Shown piece by piece: positions 10,001-13,077 of a stretch of 13,077 bases of DNA. How positions within the stretch are numbered: position 1 is the first letter of the stretch; each line of letters opens with the position of its first letter. The notes beneath the pieces are model-generated. The model was not told where the DNA came from. It worked only from the letters and a program-made list of their open reading frames with translations, and made no database searches. The translations under genes were made by a program, and so were the position numbers. The stretch is from Cyanobacteria bacterium K_DeepCast_35m_m2_023 (GTDB lineage: Bacteria > Cyanobacteriota > Cyanobacteriia > PCC-6307 > Cyanobiaceae), in the NCBI GenBank assembly GCA_016882345.1, contig VGQR01000025.1, positions 1-13,077 of the forward strand, read 5' to 3'.

Positions 10001-12081
10001 ATCGCGTAACTGCCTGCGCCTGTTGCCCCCTGACCCAGCAGCAGGGCCAGAGACGCCCGGTTCAAGCGCACCCCGGCCGTGCCACTGCCGAGCGAGGCCG
10101 AGGCATCCGACAGCGCCGCCTCCAGCCAATCGCCACTGGCATCGCTGATGCGGCGCAGGCTTAGGTCGCCGGTCAGGGCTGCGACGCCATCGAGCGCCAG
10201 CGTCGCGCCCGTGACCGTCACGACCGGCACGCCCTGGGCACTGAAACTGACACTGGCCTGGCCGCTGAGGCTGACGCCCTCAAGGCCGCTGAGGCTGACC
10301 TGGCCGGCCAGGGTTCCGCCATTGACGCCGTCAGCGCCCACTGGCAGCGAGGCTTGGGCGCCGCTGACCTGCAGCTGCACCGGTTCGGCGCTGAGGGCCA
10401 GCGTGCCGTTGGCCAGCTGCAGCGACCAGGCGCCGGCGCTGTTGACCAGGGTCAGGTCCCCCGCAACGGTGGCGCCCGCCAGGGCCAGGCTGCCGGGCAG
10501 GGTCAAACGCTGCTCGGCTTCGAGGGCCGCCAGGCTCAACCCCCCGTCAGCGCCCCCCAGGGGCGTGCGCCAGCTGAGCACCGGGGCATTGGCCAGCAGG
10601 GCACCGTTGGCGTCGAGAGCGCTATTGAGGCTGAAACGCCCCGTGCTGCCAGCCAGGGGCGACTGGCCAGCGAGCTGCACCAAACCGGGTTGGACGCTGG
10701 CACTGAGCCAGCGATCGCCACCGGCAACGGCTTGGGCCTGAACCAGCAGCACGCGGCTGTCGCGCAGCTGCAGCCAATCGCTGCCGCCACCATTGGGGCC
10801 GGTGACGGCCAGATCAAGGTCGTTGCCCTGCAATTCGACTTCGACCACCTCGAGCCAGCGCCCGTCGCTGGTTTCGCGCTGGACCTGGCGTTGCTGAACG
10901 CTGAGATCACCGGCCACACGGCCGACGGCGGCAACGGTGCCCTGCCAGGTGCCCTTGAGGCTGTTCTGGCCCCCTGAGAGCTCGAGGGGCCGCCCGCCCG
11001 CCACCCCACTGACCGCGTCAGGGCCGCTGTTGAACGACAGCTGCACGGCGCTGCCCTGCAGGTCGATGCTGCTGCCCAGCTGCAGGCGCACCGTTCCTTC
11101 GAGCTGCAAAGCCTGCTGCTGAATGGGGGCGCCACCACCAGCCGGGAGCTGGGTCTGCAGCAGCAGGCCGCCGCGGGCCTGGCTCAGATCGAGGCTCAGG
11201 GGACCTTGCTGCAGCTGGGCGCCCAGTTGGTCCAGGCCGATCCAGAGGCGCTGGCTGCTGCCAAAGGCATCGCTGCTCTGCTCGCGCTGCAGGGTCAGAG
11301 CGCCCTGAAGGGTGACAATCTCTGGCAGGGTCAGGCTGCCGGCACTGAGCGTGAAGACGTCGTTGTTGTCCTGACGGCTGTAAGTAAGGTTGTCGGTGAG
11401 GTTGACACCGGGAAATCCGTCGAGGCTGCCGTCGCCACTGACACTCAGTTGGCCCGAGCCGCTGCCGCCCAGGGGCAGGGTGAGGGTGCCATTGCTGATC
11501 TGCAGCGAGGGCCCTTGCCGTGGGTCCCCAGCCCTGAGGCTCAAGCCGCTGCCACTGAGCTGCCACAGTTGGCCGGTGCTGCTGTCGCGGCGCAACGCAA
11601 GGGTGCCGCCCAGCTGCACATCGCCGCCGTTGAACCCGCTGCTGGCCGTGAGGACCACGGTCGGATCGGCGCTGGGGCTGCTCCAGCGCAGGATGCCGTT
11701 GACGTCGCTGATGCGGCCGAGACCCAGGCCCGTGAGGTCGAGACTCCCGCCGCTGAGCTCGAGCACGAGCTCGCGGGAGCTGCCGCTGCTCTCGAGCCGC
11801 AGGGTGCCGCGGCCGTCCAGCTCGACGGCCCCAAGATCGAGGCTGAGGTCGGCGCTCAGGTTTGGCGCACTCAGGCTGGATCCAGCCAGTTGCAACCACC
11901 CGGCCAACAGCTGATCGAACTGGGCACGGGCGGACTCGCTGTCGATCCCAGCGACCAGATCGAACCCCGGCAGGCGCCGCACCACCCCGGTGACCCCGCT
12001 GCTCGTGATGGTGGGCTCAACCCACAGCCCCTGGCCCCGGGGCCAGGCCTTGGACGGCGGTGATGCTGCTGGGAAGGGCAC
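1054..12081 (-). CDS. Giant beta-repeat surface/secreted protein, central part (3,675 codons)
   Basis: This uninterrupted frame encodes the body of the giant protein. The first 18 residues (MPFPAASPPSKAWPRGQG) are probably an out-of-frame shadow; genuine sequence starts at about residue 19 (LWVEPTITSS, 12027), where it joins the upstream linker after a one-base shift. Residues 19 to about 3,090 are Gly/Ser/Leu/Ala-rich beta-strand modules (for example GSLSG-AVLSGVEGL, SGDLSLRR) built as a 508-residue super-repeat. A foreign block of about 700 residues (1163 to about 1862) carries ALEGL-type repeats. Residues 3125-3557 are eight Leu/Pro-rich repeats. A short beta segment follows, containing the only two cysteines (3560 and 3578). 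The frame ends at TGA 1056-1054, but the same frame remains protein-like beyond it. There is no enzyme motif, no transmembrane segment and no RTX nonapeptide repeat. A structural, adhesive or motility-related cell-surface role is inferred from the class only. Confidence 0.85.
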   Translation of the reverse strand: MPFPAASPPSKAWPRGQGLWVEPTITSSGVTGVVRRLPGFDLVAGIDSESARAQFDQLLAGWLQLAGSSLSAPNLSADLSLDLGAVELDGRGTLRLESSGSSRELVLELSGGSLDLTGLGLGRISDVNGILRWSSPSADPTVVLTASSGFNGGDVQLGGTLALRRDSSTGQLWQLSGSGLSLRAGDPRQGPSLQISNGTLTLPLGGSGSGQLSVSGDGSLDGFPGVNLTDNLTYSRQDNNDVFTLSAGSLTLPEIVTLQGALTLQREQSSDAFGSSQRLWIGLDQLGAQLQQGPLSLDLSQARGGLLLQTQLPAGGGAPIQQQALQLEGTVRLQLGSSIDLQGSAVQLSFNSGPDAVSGVAGGRPLELSGGQNSLKGTWQGTVAAVGRVAGDLSVQQRQVQRETSDGRWLEVVEVELQGNDLDLAVTGPNGGGSDWLQLRDSRVLLVQAQAVAGGDRWLSASVQPGLVQLAGQSPLAGSTGRFSLNSALDANGALLANAPVLSWRTPLGGADGGLSLAALEAEQRLTLPGSLALAGATVAGDLTLVNSAGAWSLQLANGTLALSAEPVQLQVSGAQASLPVGADGVNGGTLAGQVSLSGLEGVSLSGQASVSFSAQGVPVVTVTGATLALDGVAALTGDLSLRRISDASGDWLEAALSDASASLGSGTAGVRLNRASLALLLGQGATGAGSYAIQGQALGQTGVPAVALEGFAQHVSISASTAQLSLVIRDEPPQHAVSLVGADLTVAGVGTLQGDFTMASSQRSSWEGHDTTQVSVAVDRGSLSGVQLGSLTVSMTGINGAVVLNAAPQGSSQAPQVALQLSGSATLSGLDGVSITASAMELAINLAPEAISAEIPAAEGWRAVELAAQERRLRGAFNVVVDNVLSLSGAMAVESRSNRTITLTPVTAGGVATTAVVDQLVLSGQNLALLLGDGGAAAALDALNGVLVISTETGGARRRWLSFEGSSGSGSLGGFSLGAGEGALLALNQALTPVAQPLALASGSNTVVPNWSATPLSASLGAGGAQLALSSTTPKLTLDVSTELDLGGPRLSGAISASLVIDGNGQQSWHLAVSNGALQLSAGDGPQLSIVGASGTLVLASDGSRSGSLSGNAALSGVPGLGVAGTLTASFGSDGQMRAAGALRAVVDGFGEQEGQFNVERLPQLLALPRDEQITALAGAAATVSQLVDGGSGQGPRYTLQLSSSPQLPPREGLYRFSIGQAQAQVSSLDAGGTPLGDAALASAIQVALEALQGVGSGNLSVSGSRSAGFVLQFAAALASEPPQLVMEAPADPGATASRWLQADVVQASASGRSELQLLTLNAPATGGGSFTLSLHQGSSTLTTEPIALLARTPSNERLVLTLKGNSSAAGQLRLDLGGQTSVPIRLGTGPLKTQNDLKAALEGLVGAGNVNVVYQRGYTGHDSIDYLITFQGGRAAQNIPDLSVSATTSAVTPVVKVLQQGGSGQTVAAQAAAIQTALERRLGPGSVQVSWSAAQSDTSNSYRLSFGGSLANQNLAQLTAAVTANGAASVIAATATDGAAAQAAIQTLRPGAVPAGTTVQLQLTAAGQSNTTAAIAATATAEQVRLALLAATNSSGARLGASGAELTVTALSSGGPGWQLQLGGTLSGQTIEPLRAQLSSPIALGQASLTLSQAAVVHSARHQLSGLGAGLFKLALGGRSGNSTTLDGGSLNAAALRSALEGLDGLGSGSVAVSSNGGGTYTLDFQGALAAQSVEPLQVLPVQRFSLLQADGQRAGSVSLRLGSDSSWGNAVALGSLSPAEVQALLSLQLAALPSLGLGAVALELVDAATWTYELVGDGVLRGAALPSLQLLLSRTDTLKSETVLLGASGVSGRVGSSQAGVALSNGELGLLISTDATGQSGYALQGSGTAVLQGFDGLVSLQANARLRVNTLGKAVQQTIATGPAPSGGGAAPSLNLSFADGVDRQELLIDSGTIAVAGVASLSGKLALEQESRVENGSSITDLRFGLADVGGSLSLGALSPTLSSGRGALVLRSSTNASGQLSRQWGLQAEGNLSLTGVAGLSLSLNDVRLGYSSWDGALQQSVLTPSGIYALSLVPGERRFSGRGSATINDVLSLQGDLFVESRPGSQVLLSDGTAVSVNQTVIGGSHLSANLGPSSLGLGLDLAGAALVLNDEVLAAGSQASPRRWITSQGGITGLSLAGYRIEGIDSGALNLNRALSSAGASLQAAALPVIIWSTAGQQITLADASGLALNAAGAALQVSASGRLQLGDAVLGGDFSLALENRSINNAAAAPAWVLRTSRASLGLESGGAFVGLRDVSGERVLGSGGQRSGSLSGAAVLSGVEGLELQGNLSTSFDSNGNLQLSGNAITLALSGFGSVSGSISLKRGSDGSIELAASNVSANLGPGGSGAAGVALTGGSLGLILQGRSSSEAGYALVATGTASLAGFSGVTLTAANAALRVNTTGEAISSRTIGTGNASTTLAFASAARVMDLRIGNGSVAITGLGSVSGDLAISSVVGAGSSELRIGIDNLSGSVGLAGNTFSLSGGRGAVLLERRSDGSTGRALQAEAAVSFNSGSDLSLNATRMEVAWNDLGRSVSGLTVPTGSGSTTLALQAGEKRVRGQASIQVGADLQFSGDLYLESVSGQTVALAGGGSATVDQLRFGGSGLGATVGAGGVGISLSGLNLGGVLATGIGSSSGGRWLAAGGSVSSVTLPGSISVSGGRLNLNRRLDSSGAVVNWSSSGLPSLAATATLELGFDQLDLSVAGVRLHGGAQLRFDAGSSASTADDRWRLSPSNLGATVAAGPVSLGFSQLSGSLVYGPTGLESGTLSGSLGLSGSSGVSMSGTAAISFSHSAPISVSGNAQLSLSGSVLSGDFAAVLPSQSDPNLGLAFSNAAVSVDAGSGRDGVRLAGSGISGAVLLTAKGSAGRFSASGLAISQRDGSAIPGLVLGPVRSASLAFNTTGEAISSRTIGGTTLAFTAAERQLLEVAGDPDVGVSSSAAAFTLGGNVRIRRDVLALVPRSTPLEGFVVTMQNASSDLRFGDPSQSSGARLRLGGIGGEMVIAKLDGRAGASGDLTIGSAALTQADGVTPLVAGLALNPVDLPLRFNLFELNSSFPLQLLSPQLGWPTLALPKLGVAFPDLNVDWPNLSLPELLFKLPQLNLPGLRIDLDLARLLPSWPQLKLPDLAAHFPSLGLDWPNLTLPELIDALPRLGLPGLMLNLPTLAGLSGLNWPSLKLAELGLAFPDLKLDWPNLSLPQLIVALPQLKLPGLDLDLDLKALLPQLLPFNLPLANLKLPQLGLALPSLAIDWSAPSLGQLLQGLVGLRLPGVSLSLPELSGVDWSSWSLDSLAARFPSLNVDWPNLTLPQLLAQIPNLQLPGVSFSFDQLQLPNWPSLRLDLPDLGLKALNLAFPNLNLDWPTLSLPELVLALKGLNLPGVTIQFDPFALLPDWINANLSLPELRLADLGVAFPNLGLDWGNLTLPQLVLALPQLNLPGLSFTVPTLAQLSALRWPDLPWKDLGLAFPDLKVNWSNLTLPDLLRLLPQLKLPGFELNLNLGGLMLPSFSLCGDINLALGSGLSVAGEFCFDRRNGQLLAIANNASATVAAGGVSLGVSNVKLGLVADNGGLALEGRGDFAATLAEGLNLAANDARVFFNSTGRSWSNVTINADDGRYTFGNLAATD
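1313..1320. other. HIP1 octamer GCGATCGC
   Basis: This is one of three exact copies in the window (also 7349-7356 and 10711-10718), all within the giant gene. Here it is part of the full GGCGATCGCC. HIP1 is over-represented in many cyanobacterial genomes, so it weakly supports the taxonomic guess. No local function is implied. Confidence 0.6.
1411..2709 (-). repeat. Eight tandem Leu/Pro-rich repeats (51-59 residues)
   Basis: Residues 3125-3557 of the central frame are eight head-to-tail units of 52, 54, 59, 51, 58, 59, 54 and 46 residues; the last is incomplete. The conserved core is about 31 residues: LG-AFP-L-LDWPNL followed by SLP-L--ALPQL-LPG. Examples are LGVAFPDLNVDWPNLSLPEL and LGLAFPDLKLDWPNLSLPQL. 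The variable second half often reads LDLDL..LLP.WP.LKLP. The fourth unit is the most degenerate (IDWSAPSLGQLL). The spacing of LP.L.LP is reminiscent of the extended LP repeats of periaxin and AHNAK, though that is only an analogy. I do not recognise a named domain. Confidence 0.9.
3196..3236 (-). repeat. 41-bp perfect direct repeat, copy 2
   Basis: This stretch is identical to 4699-4739. It encodes FNTTGEAISSRTIG in the partial fifth super-repeat copy. Flanking bases diverge at once, although the two copies are in register (501 codons apart). Confidence 0.9.
4699..4739 (-). repeat. 41-bp perfect direct repeat, copy 1
   Basis: This stretch is identical to 3196-3236. It encodes the VNTTGEAISSRTIG motif of the fourth super-repeat copy. 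Confidence 0.9.
6496..8595 (-). repeat. Inserted block with about six ALEGL-type repeats
   Basis: About 700 residues break into the third super-repeat copy between ...QFNVER (R codon at 8598-8596) and ...GVSGRVGSSQAGVAL. The block contains degenerate units of a beta-strand, then an L..ALEGL..G.G helix-like stretch, then two beta-strands ending in F.G.LA.Q. Units lie at about 8380, 7905, 7680, 7360, 7010 and 6750, reading downwards. Examples are IQVALEALQGVGSGNLSVSG, LKAALEGLVGAGNVNVVY and LRSALEGLDGLGSGSVAVSS. Similar repeats are known in giant bacterial surface proteins. Unit borders are approximate. Confidence 0.7.
7349..7356. other. HIP1 octamer GCGATCGC
   Basis: Second exact copy, inside the inserted ALEGL block. 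Confidence 0.6.
10711..10718. other. HIP1 octamer GCGATCGC
   Basis: Third exact copy, directly beside the RWL marker block of the first super-repeat copy. Confidence 0.6.
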
Positions 12082-12418
12082 TCCAGCTCAGCAGCGACAG
12101 GGTGTCACCCACCTGGGGCTGGCTGCCGGCAAGCTGAATGATCTCCAGCACCCCGCTGGTGGCATCGAAGCTGGCGCTCAGGGAGCCGGCGGCCGGAGCA
12201 CTGAGCTCGCCCTGCCAGGCGAGCGCCCCCCAGTCACGGGCGAGCAACGTTTCCTGCTCGCTCGAGAGTGCGCCTCCGGCGGCCAGCTCGAGCTCCCAGT
12301 CCTGAGCATCGGAGCGCTGGTAGGTGGAGTCAGTGGAGGCCTGCACCGGCTGTCCACTGAGCTCGTGCAGACGATCCAGCAACCGCTCACCCGCCGCCGT
12401 GGCCCCCACATCGCACCC
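12017..12418 (-). CDS. Second half of DUF4347 domain plus beta-rich linker (fragment)
   Basis: This is the direct in-frame continuation after the TAA at 12421-12419, about 133 residues. It opens with GCDVGATAAGERLLDRL and runs to DWELEL, which are the expected C-terminal blocks of DUF4347 (GCdvG..G..f...La...g..v.AS......DWeLE). A beta-rich linker with ...LEIIQLAGS...GDTLSLLSW... follows, of the kind that leads into repeat regions in these proteins. The frame ends at TGA 12019-12017, shortly after QGLAPGPG. Protein-like sequence resumes in another frame with LWVEPTITSS. A GTG at 12409 could in theory restart translation, but no clear ribosome site precedes it and a product starting there would lack the GC of the motif. 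I read this as a middle piece of one broken gene, not as a separate gene. Confidence 0.75.
   Translation of the reverse strand, partial: GCDVGATAAGERLLDRLHELSGQPVQASTDSTYQRSDAQDWELELAAGGALSSEQETLLARDWGALAWQGELSAPAAGSLSASFDATSGVLEIIQLAGSQPQVGDTLSLLSWSALPSSITAVQGLAPGPGAVG
12028..12031 (-). other. Probable frameshift site (one extra G in GGGG)
   Basis: Upstream sequence reads ...QGLAPGPG in one frame and downstream sequence reads LWVEPTITSS in another. Removing one G from the GGGG at 12031-12028 joins them as ...APGPGLWVEP, which fits the usual linker-to-repeat transition of this protein class. The run directly abuts an 18-bp palindrome, a plausible hotspot for polymerase or sequencing slippage. 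Confidence 0.7.
12030..12047. repeat. Perfect 18-bp palindrome at the frameshift
   Basis: The sequence CCTGGCCCCGGGGCCAGG equals its own reverse complement, with 9-base arms and no loop. It is entirely G/C apart from one T and one A. It lies inside the coding sequence, exactly where the reading frame changes. Confidence 0.9.
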
Positions 12419-12421
12419 TTA
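12419..12421 (-). other. In-frame TAA inside the DUF4347 domain
   Basis: The minus strand reads CTG TAA GGG TGC GAT, which is L-stop-G-C-D. DUF4347 members usually have L-Y-G-C here, so the stop sits on the tyrosine codon. TAT or TAC to TAA is a single substitution. The frame is the same on both sides and the domain reads on without a shift. It may be a sequencing error, a real nonsense mutation, or a readthrough site; the sequence does not decide. Confidence 0.85.
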
Positions 12422-13024
12422 CAGACGGATCGACACCCCATCGGCGAGCAGGGCACCGATGGCCGCCCAGCGCTCCTGCTGGTACGGAATGCTGTGGGGC
12501 GAAATCACCGCCCGGCCCAACACAAAGCGCCCGGGGCTGCCGTGGCCAAACAGGTGCAGCGGCCCGGCGAGGGGGTGCTGCTGCAGGTGCTGCTGCACAG
12601 CAGCCAACGGATCACGCACCGACCCAACCCGCAGCACGGCGTAGCCGGCCGACTCGAGGGCACTGGCCAGCGCATCCAGGCCCTCGGCCGCGTCATCGAT
12701 GACCACCAGGTCACGGCGCGGCGTCGGTGGCGACGGCTGCGCCCCCGAACCGTGGGGATCGGGCAGGCCCGTGATCGGATCGAGCCCCCAGAGGTCTACC
12801 CCTGGCGCCAGGGCGTCGACGACACTGCCGGCCCCAGCGCCGCCCGCCAGCGGCTCAAGCGTGGTGTTGCCTGCAGGCCAGGGCAACAGCGCGGCGGCAT
12901 CCGTGGCGCTGGTTGGGGCCGGAATGCCGTAGGCCGTCGCGGCCTCTGAGTGCACAGGCGCCCAGGGCAGGTCCTGCAGCAGAGGACTCGATGACGGATC
13001 CCTGTCCGAGAACGGTTCAGCCAT
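12419..13024 (-). CDS. N-terminal part of giant DUF4347 protein (ends at in-frame TAA)
   Basis: This 201-residue reading is the N-terminus of the giant protein. The ATG at 13024 is well fixed. An in-frame TAA lies at 13060-13058 and no other ATG, GTG or TTG occurs between them; a weak AGGG stands 4 bases upstream. Residues 1-104 are a low-complexity, Pro/Ala/Ser-rich leader with no hydrophobic Sec signal core. From residue 105 (DLVVIDDAAEGLDAL) a DUF4347 domain begins, with the usual alpha/beta pattern and the motif LHLFGHGSPG around H161. The frame stops at codon 202, just where the family normally reads L-Y-G-C. The missing half of the domain (GCDVGA...DWELEL) follows in the same frame. DUF4347 is known at the N-terminus of large secreted repeat proteins in cyanobacteria and proteobacteria; its role is unproven. 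As it stands, the product would be a truncated, probably unfolded half-domain. Confidence 0.85.
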   Translation of the reverse strand: MAEPFSDRDPSSSPLLQDLPWAPVHSEAATAYGIPAPTSATDAAALLPWPAGNTTLEPLAGGAGAGSVVDALAPGVDLWGLDPITGLPDPHGSGAQPSPPTPRRDLVVIDDAAEGLDALASALESAGYAVLRVGSVRDPLAAVQQHLQQHPLAGPLHLFGHGSPGRFVLGRAVISPHSIPYQQERWAAIGALLADGVSIRL

Positions 13025-13077
13025 GGACCCTGCCCCTGGGCCAAGGCGGCATCGGCATTACCCCAGAGGACGGAGGG
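13025..13077 (-). promoter_or_regulatory. 5' leader of the giant gene (only 53 bases in window)
   Basis: The leader contains an in-frame TAA at 13060-13058 that bounds the coding region, and a weak AGGG at 13031-13028, four bases before the ATG. No convincing -10/-35 pair can be placed in so short a piece. The promoter is probably outside the window. Confidence 0.35.

Larger units (their letters stand above)
2800..12027 (-). repeat. 508-codon beta-strand super-repeat, four copies plus a partial fifth
   Basis: Four copies of a marker block end each unit. They read RWLSAS..LNSAL..LSWRTP, RRWLSFEG..LNQAL..NWSATP, RRWITSQG..LNRAL..IIWSTAG and GRWLAAGG..LNRRL..VNWSSSG. Their closing Trp codons start at 10572, 9048, 5424 and 3900. 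Spacings are 1,524, 3,624 and 1,524 bases, that is 508, 1,208 and 508 codons. The submodules between them keep their order: GSLSG-A-LSGV-GL, then AGVAL-GSLGLLL, then LRVNT-G-A, then ERR-G-A, then SLSGDL-VESR. Copy 1 (12027-10570) is the most divergent. A partial copy (about 3897-2800) lacks the marker block. The third interval carries about 700 extra codons. Confidence 0.8.

Noticed and set aside
8497..10164. Plus-strand open frame of 555 codons (also 6817-8280)
   Set aside because: Same reason: antisense shadows in a GC-rich gene, with no recognisable domain and no plausible start region.
12028..12081. Met at 12081 as the real start of the giant frame
   Set aside because: The first 18 residues overlap the linker reading (...LSWSALPSSITAVQGL) in the other frame. 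That linker fits the protein class, so the Met is probably accidental.
12419..13024. Sec signal peptide at the N-terminus
   Set aside because: The leader is Pro/Ala/Ser/Asp-rich without a basic start and hydrophobic core.
12796..13044. Minus-strand frame starting MAQGQG upstream of the DUF4347 start
   Set aside because: It overlaps the DUF4347 leader in another frame and has Arg/Pro-rich random-looking sequence.
1..13077. RTX calcium-binding nonapeptides as proof of type I secretion
   Set aside because: No GGxGxD-type repeats were seen in the visible part; they could lie beyond the left edge.

Overview
The window holds essentially one very large gene on the minus strand, GC-rich, running from an ATG at 13024 down to and past the left edge (position 1). 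No tRNA, rRNA, CRISPR array, insertion sequence or second independent gene is visible. The long plus-strand open frames are antisense shadows. The organism is most likely a GC-rich cyanobacterium of the Synechococcus/Cyanobium type. That rests on the combination of an N-terminal DUF4347 domain with thousands of residues of beta-strand repeats, which is common in cyanobacterial giant secreted proteins, and on three GCGATCGC (HIP1-like) octamers. It is an inference, not a proof.

Layout from the N-terminus (right) to the C-terminus (left). (1) 13024-12020: N-terminal part with a DUF4347 domain and a short beta-rich linker, interrupted by an in-frame TAA at 12421-12419. (2) A change of frame at about 12028-12031, beside an 18-bp perfect palindrome. 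(3) 12027-1057: an uninterrupted stretch of about 3,657 codons. It contains a colinear super-repeat whose landmark tryptophans recur every 508 codons, a block of roughly 700 residues inserted into the third copy and carrying about six 'ALEGL'-type repeats, and then eight copies of a Leu/Pro-rich 51-59-residue repeat (2709-1411) followed by a lone Cys pair. (4) An in-frame TGA at 1056-1054, after which the same frame stays protein-like to about 837. (5) A second change of frame near 833-836, then filamentous-haemagglutinin-like Ser/Thr/Gly/Ala repeats in a new frame to the window edge, with a 145-codon DNA-level duplication.

Read as one product, the gene encodes at least about 4,340 residues and is still open at the left edge. 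By family knowledge such proteins are secreted or cell-surface structural, adhesive or motility-related proteins (compare the giant SwmB of motile marine Synechococcus). No Sec signal peptide is visible, so a type I-like route is plausible, but RTX repeats, which would be at the unseen C-terminus, are not in the window. The four lesions are confined to the two ends while the 11-kb centre is clean. Whether they are sequencing errors, real decay or something regulated cannot be decided from this sequence alone.
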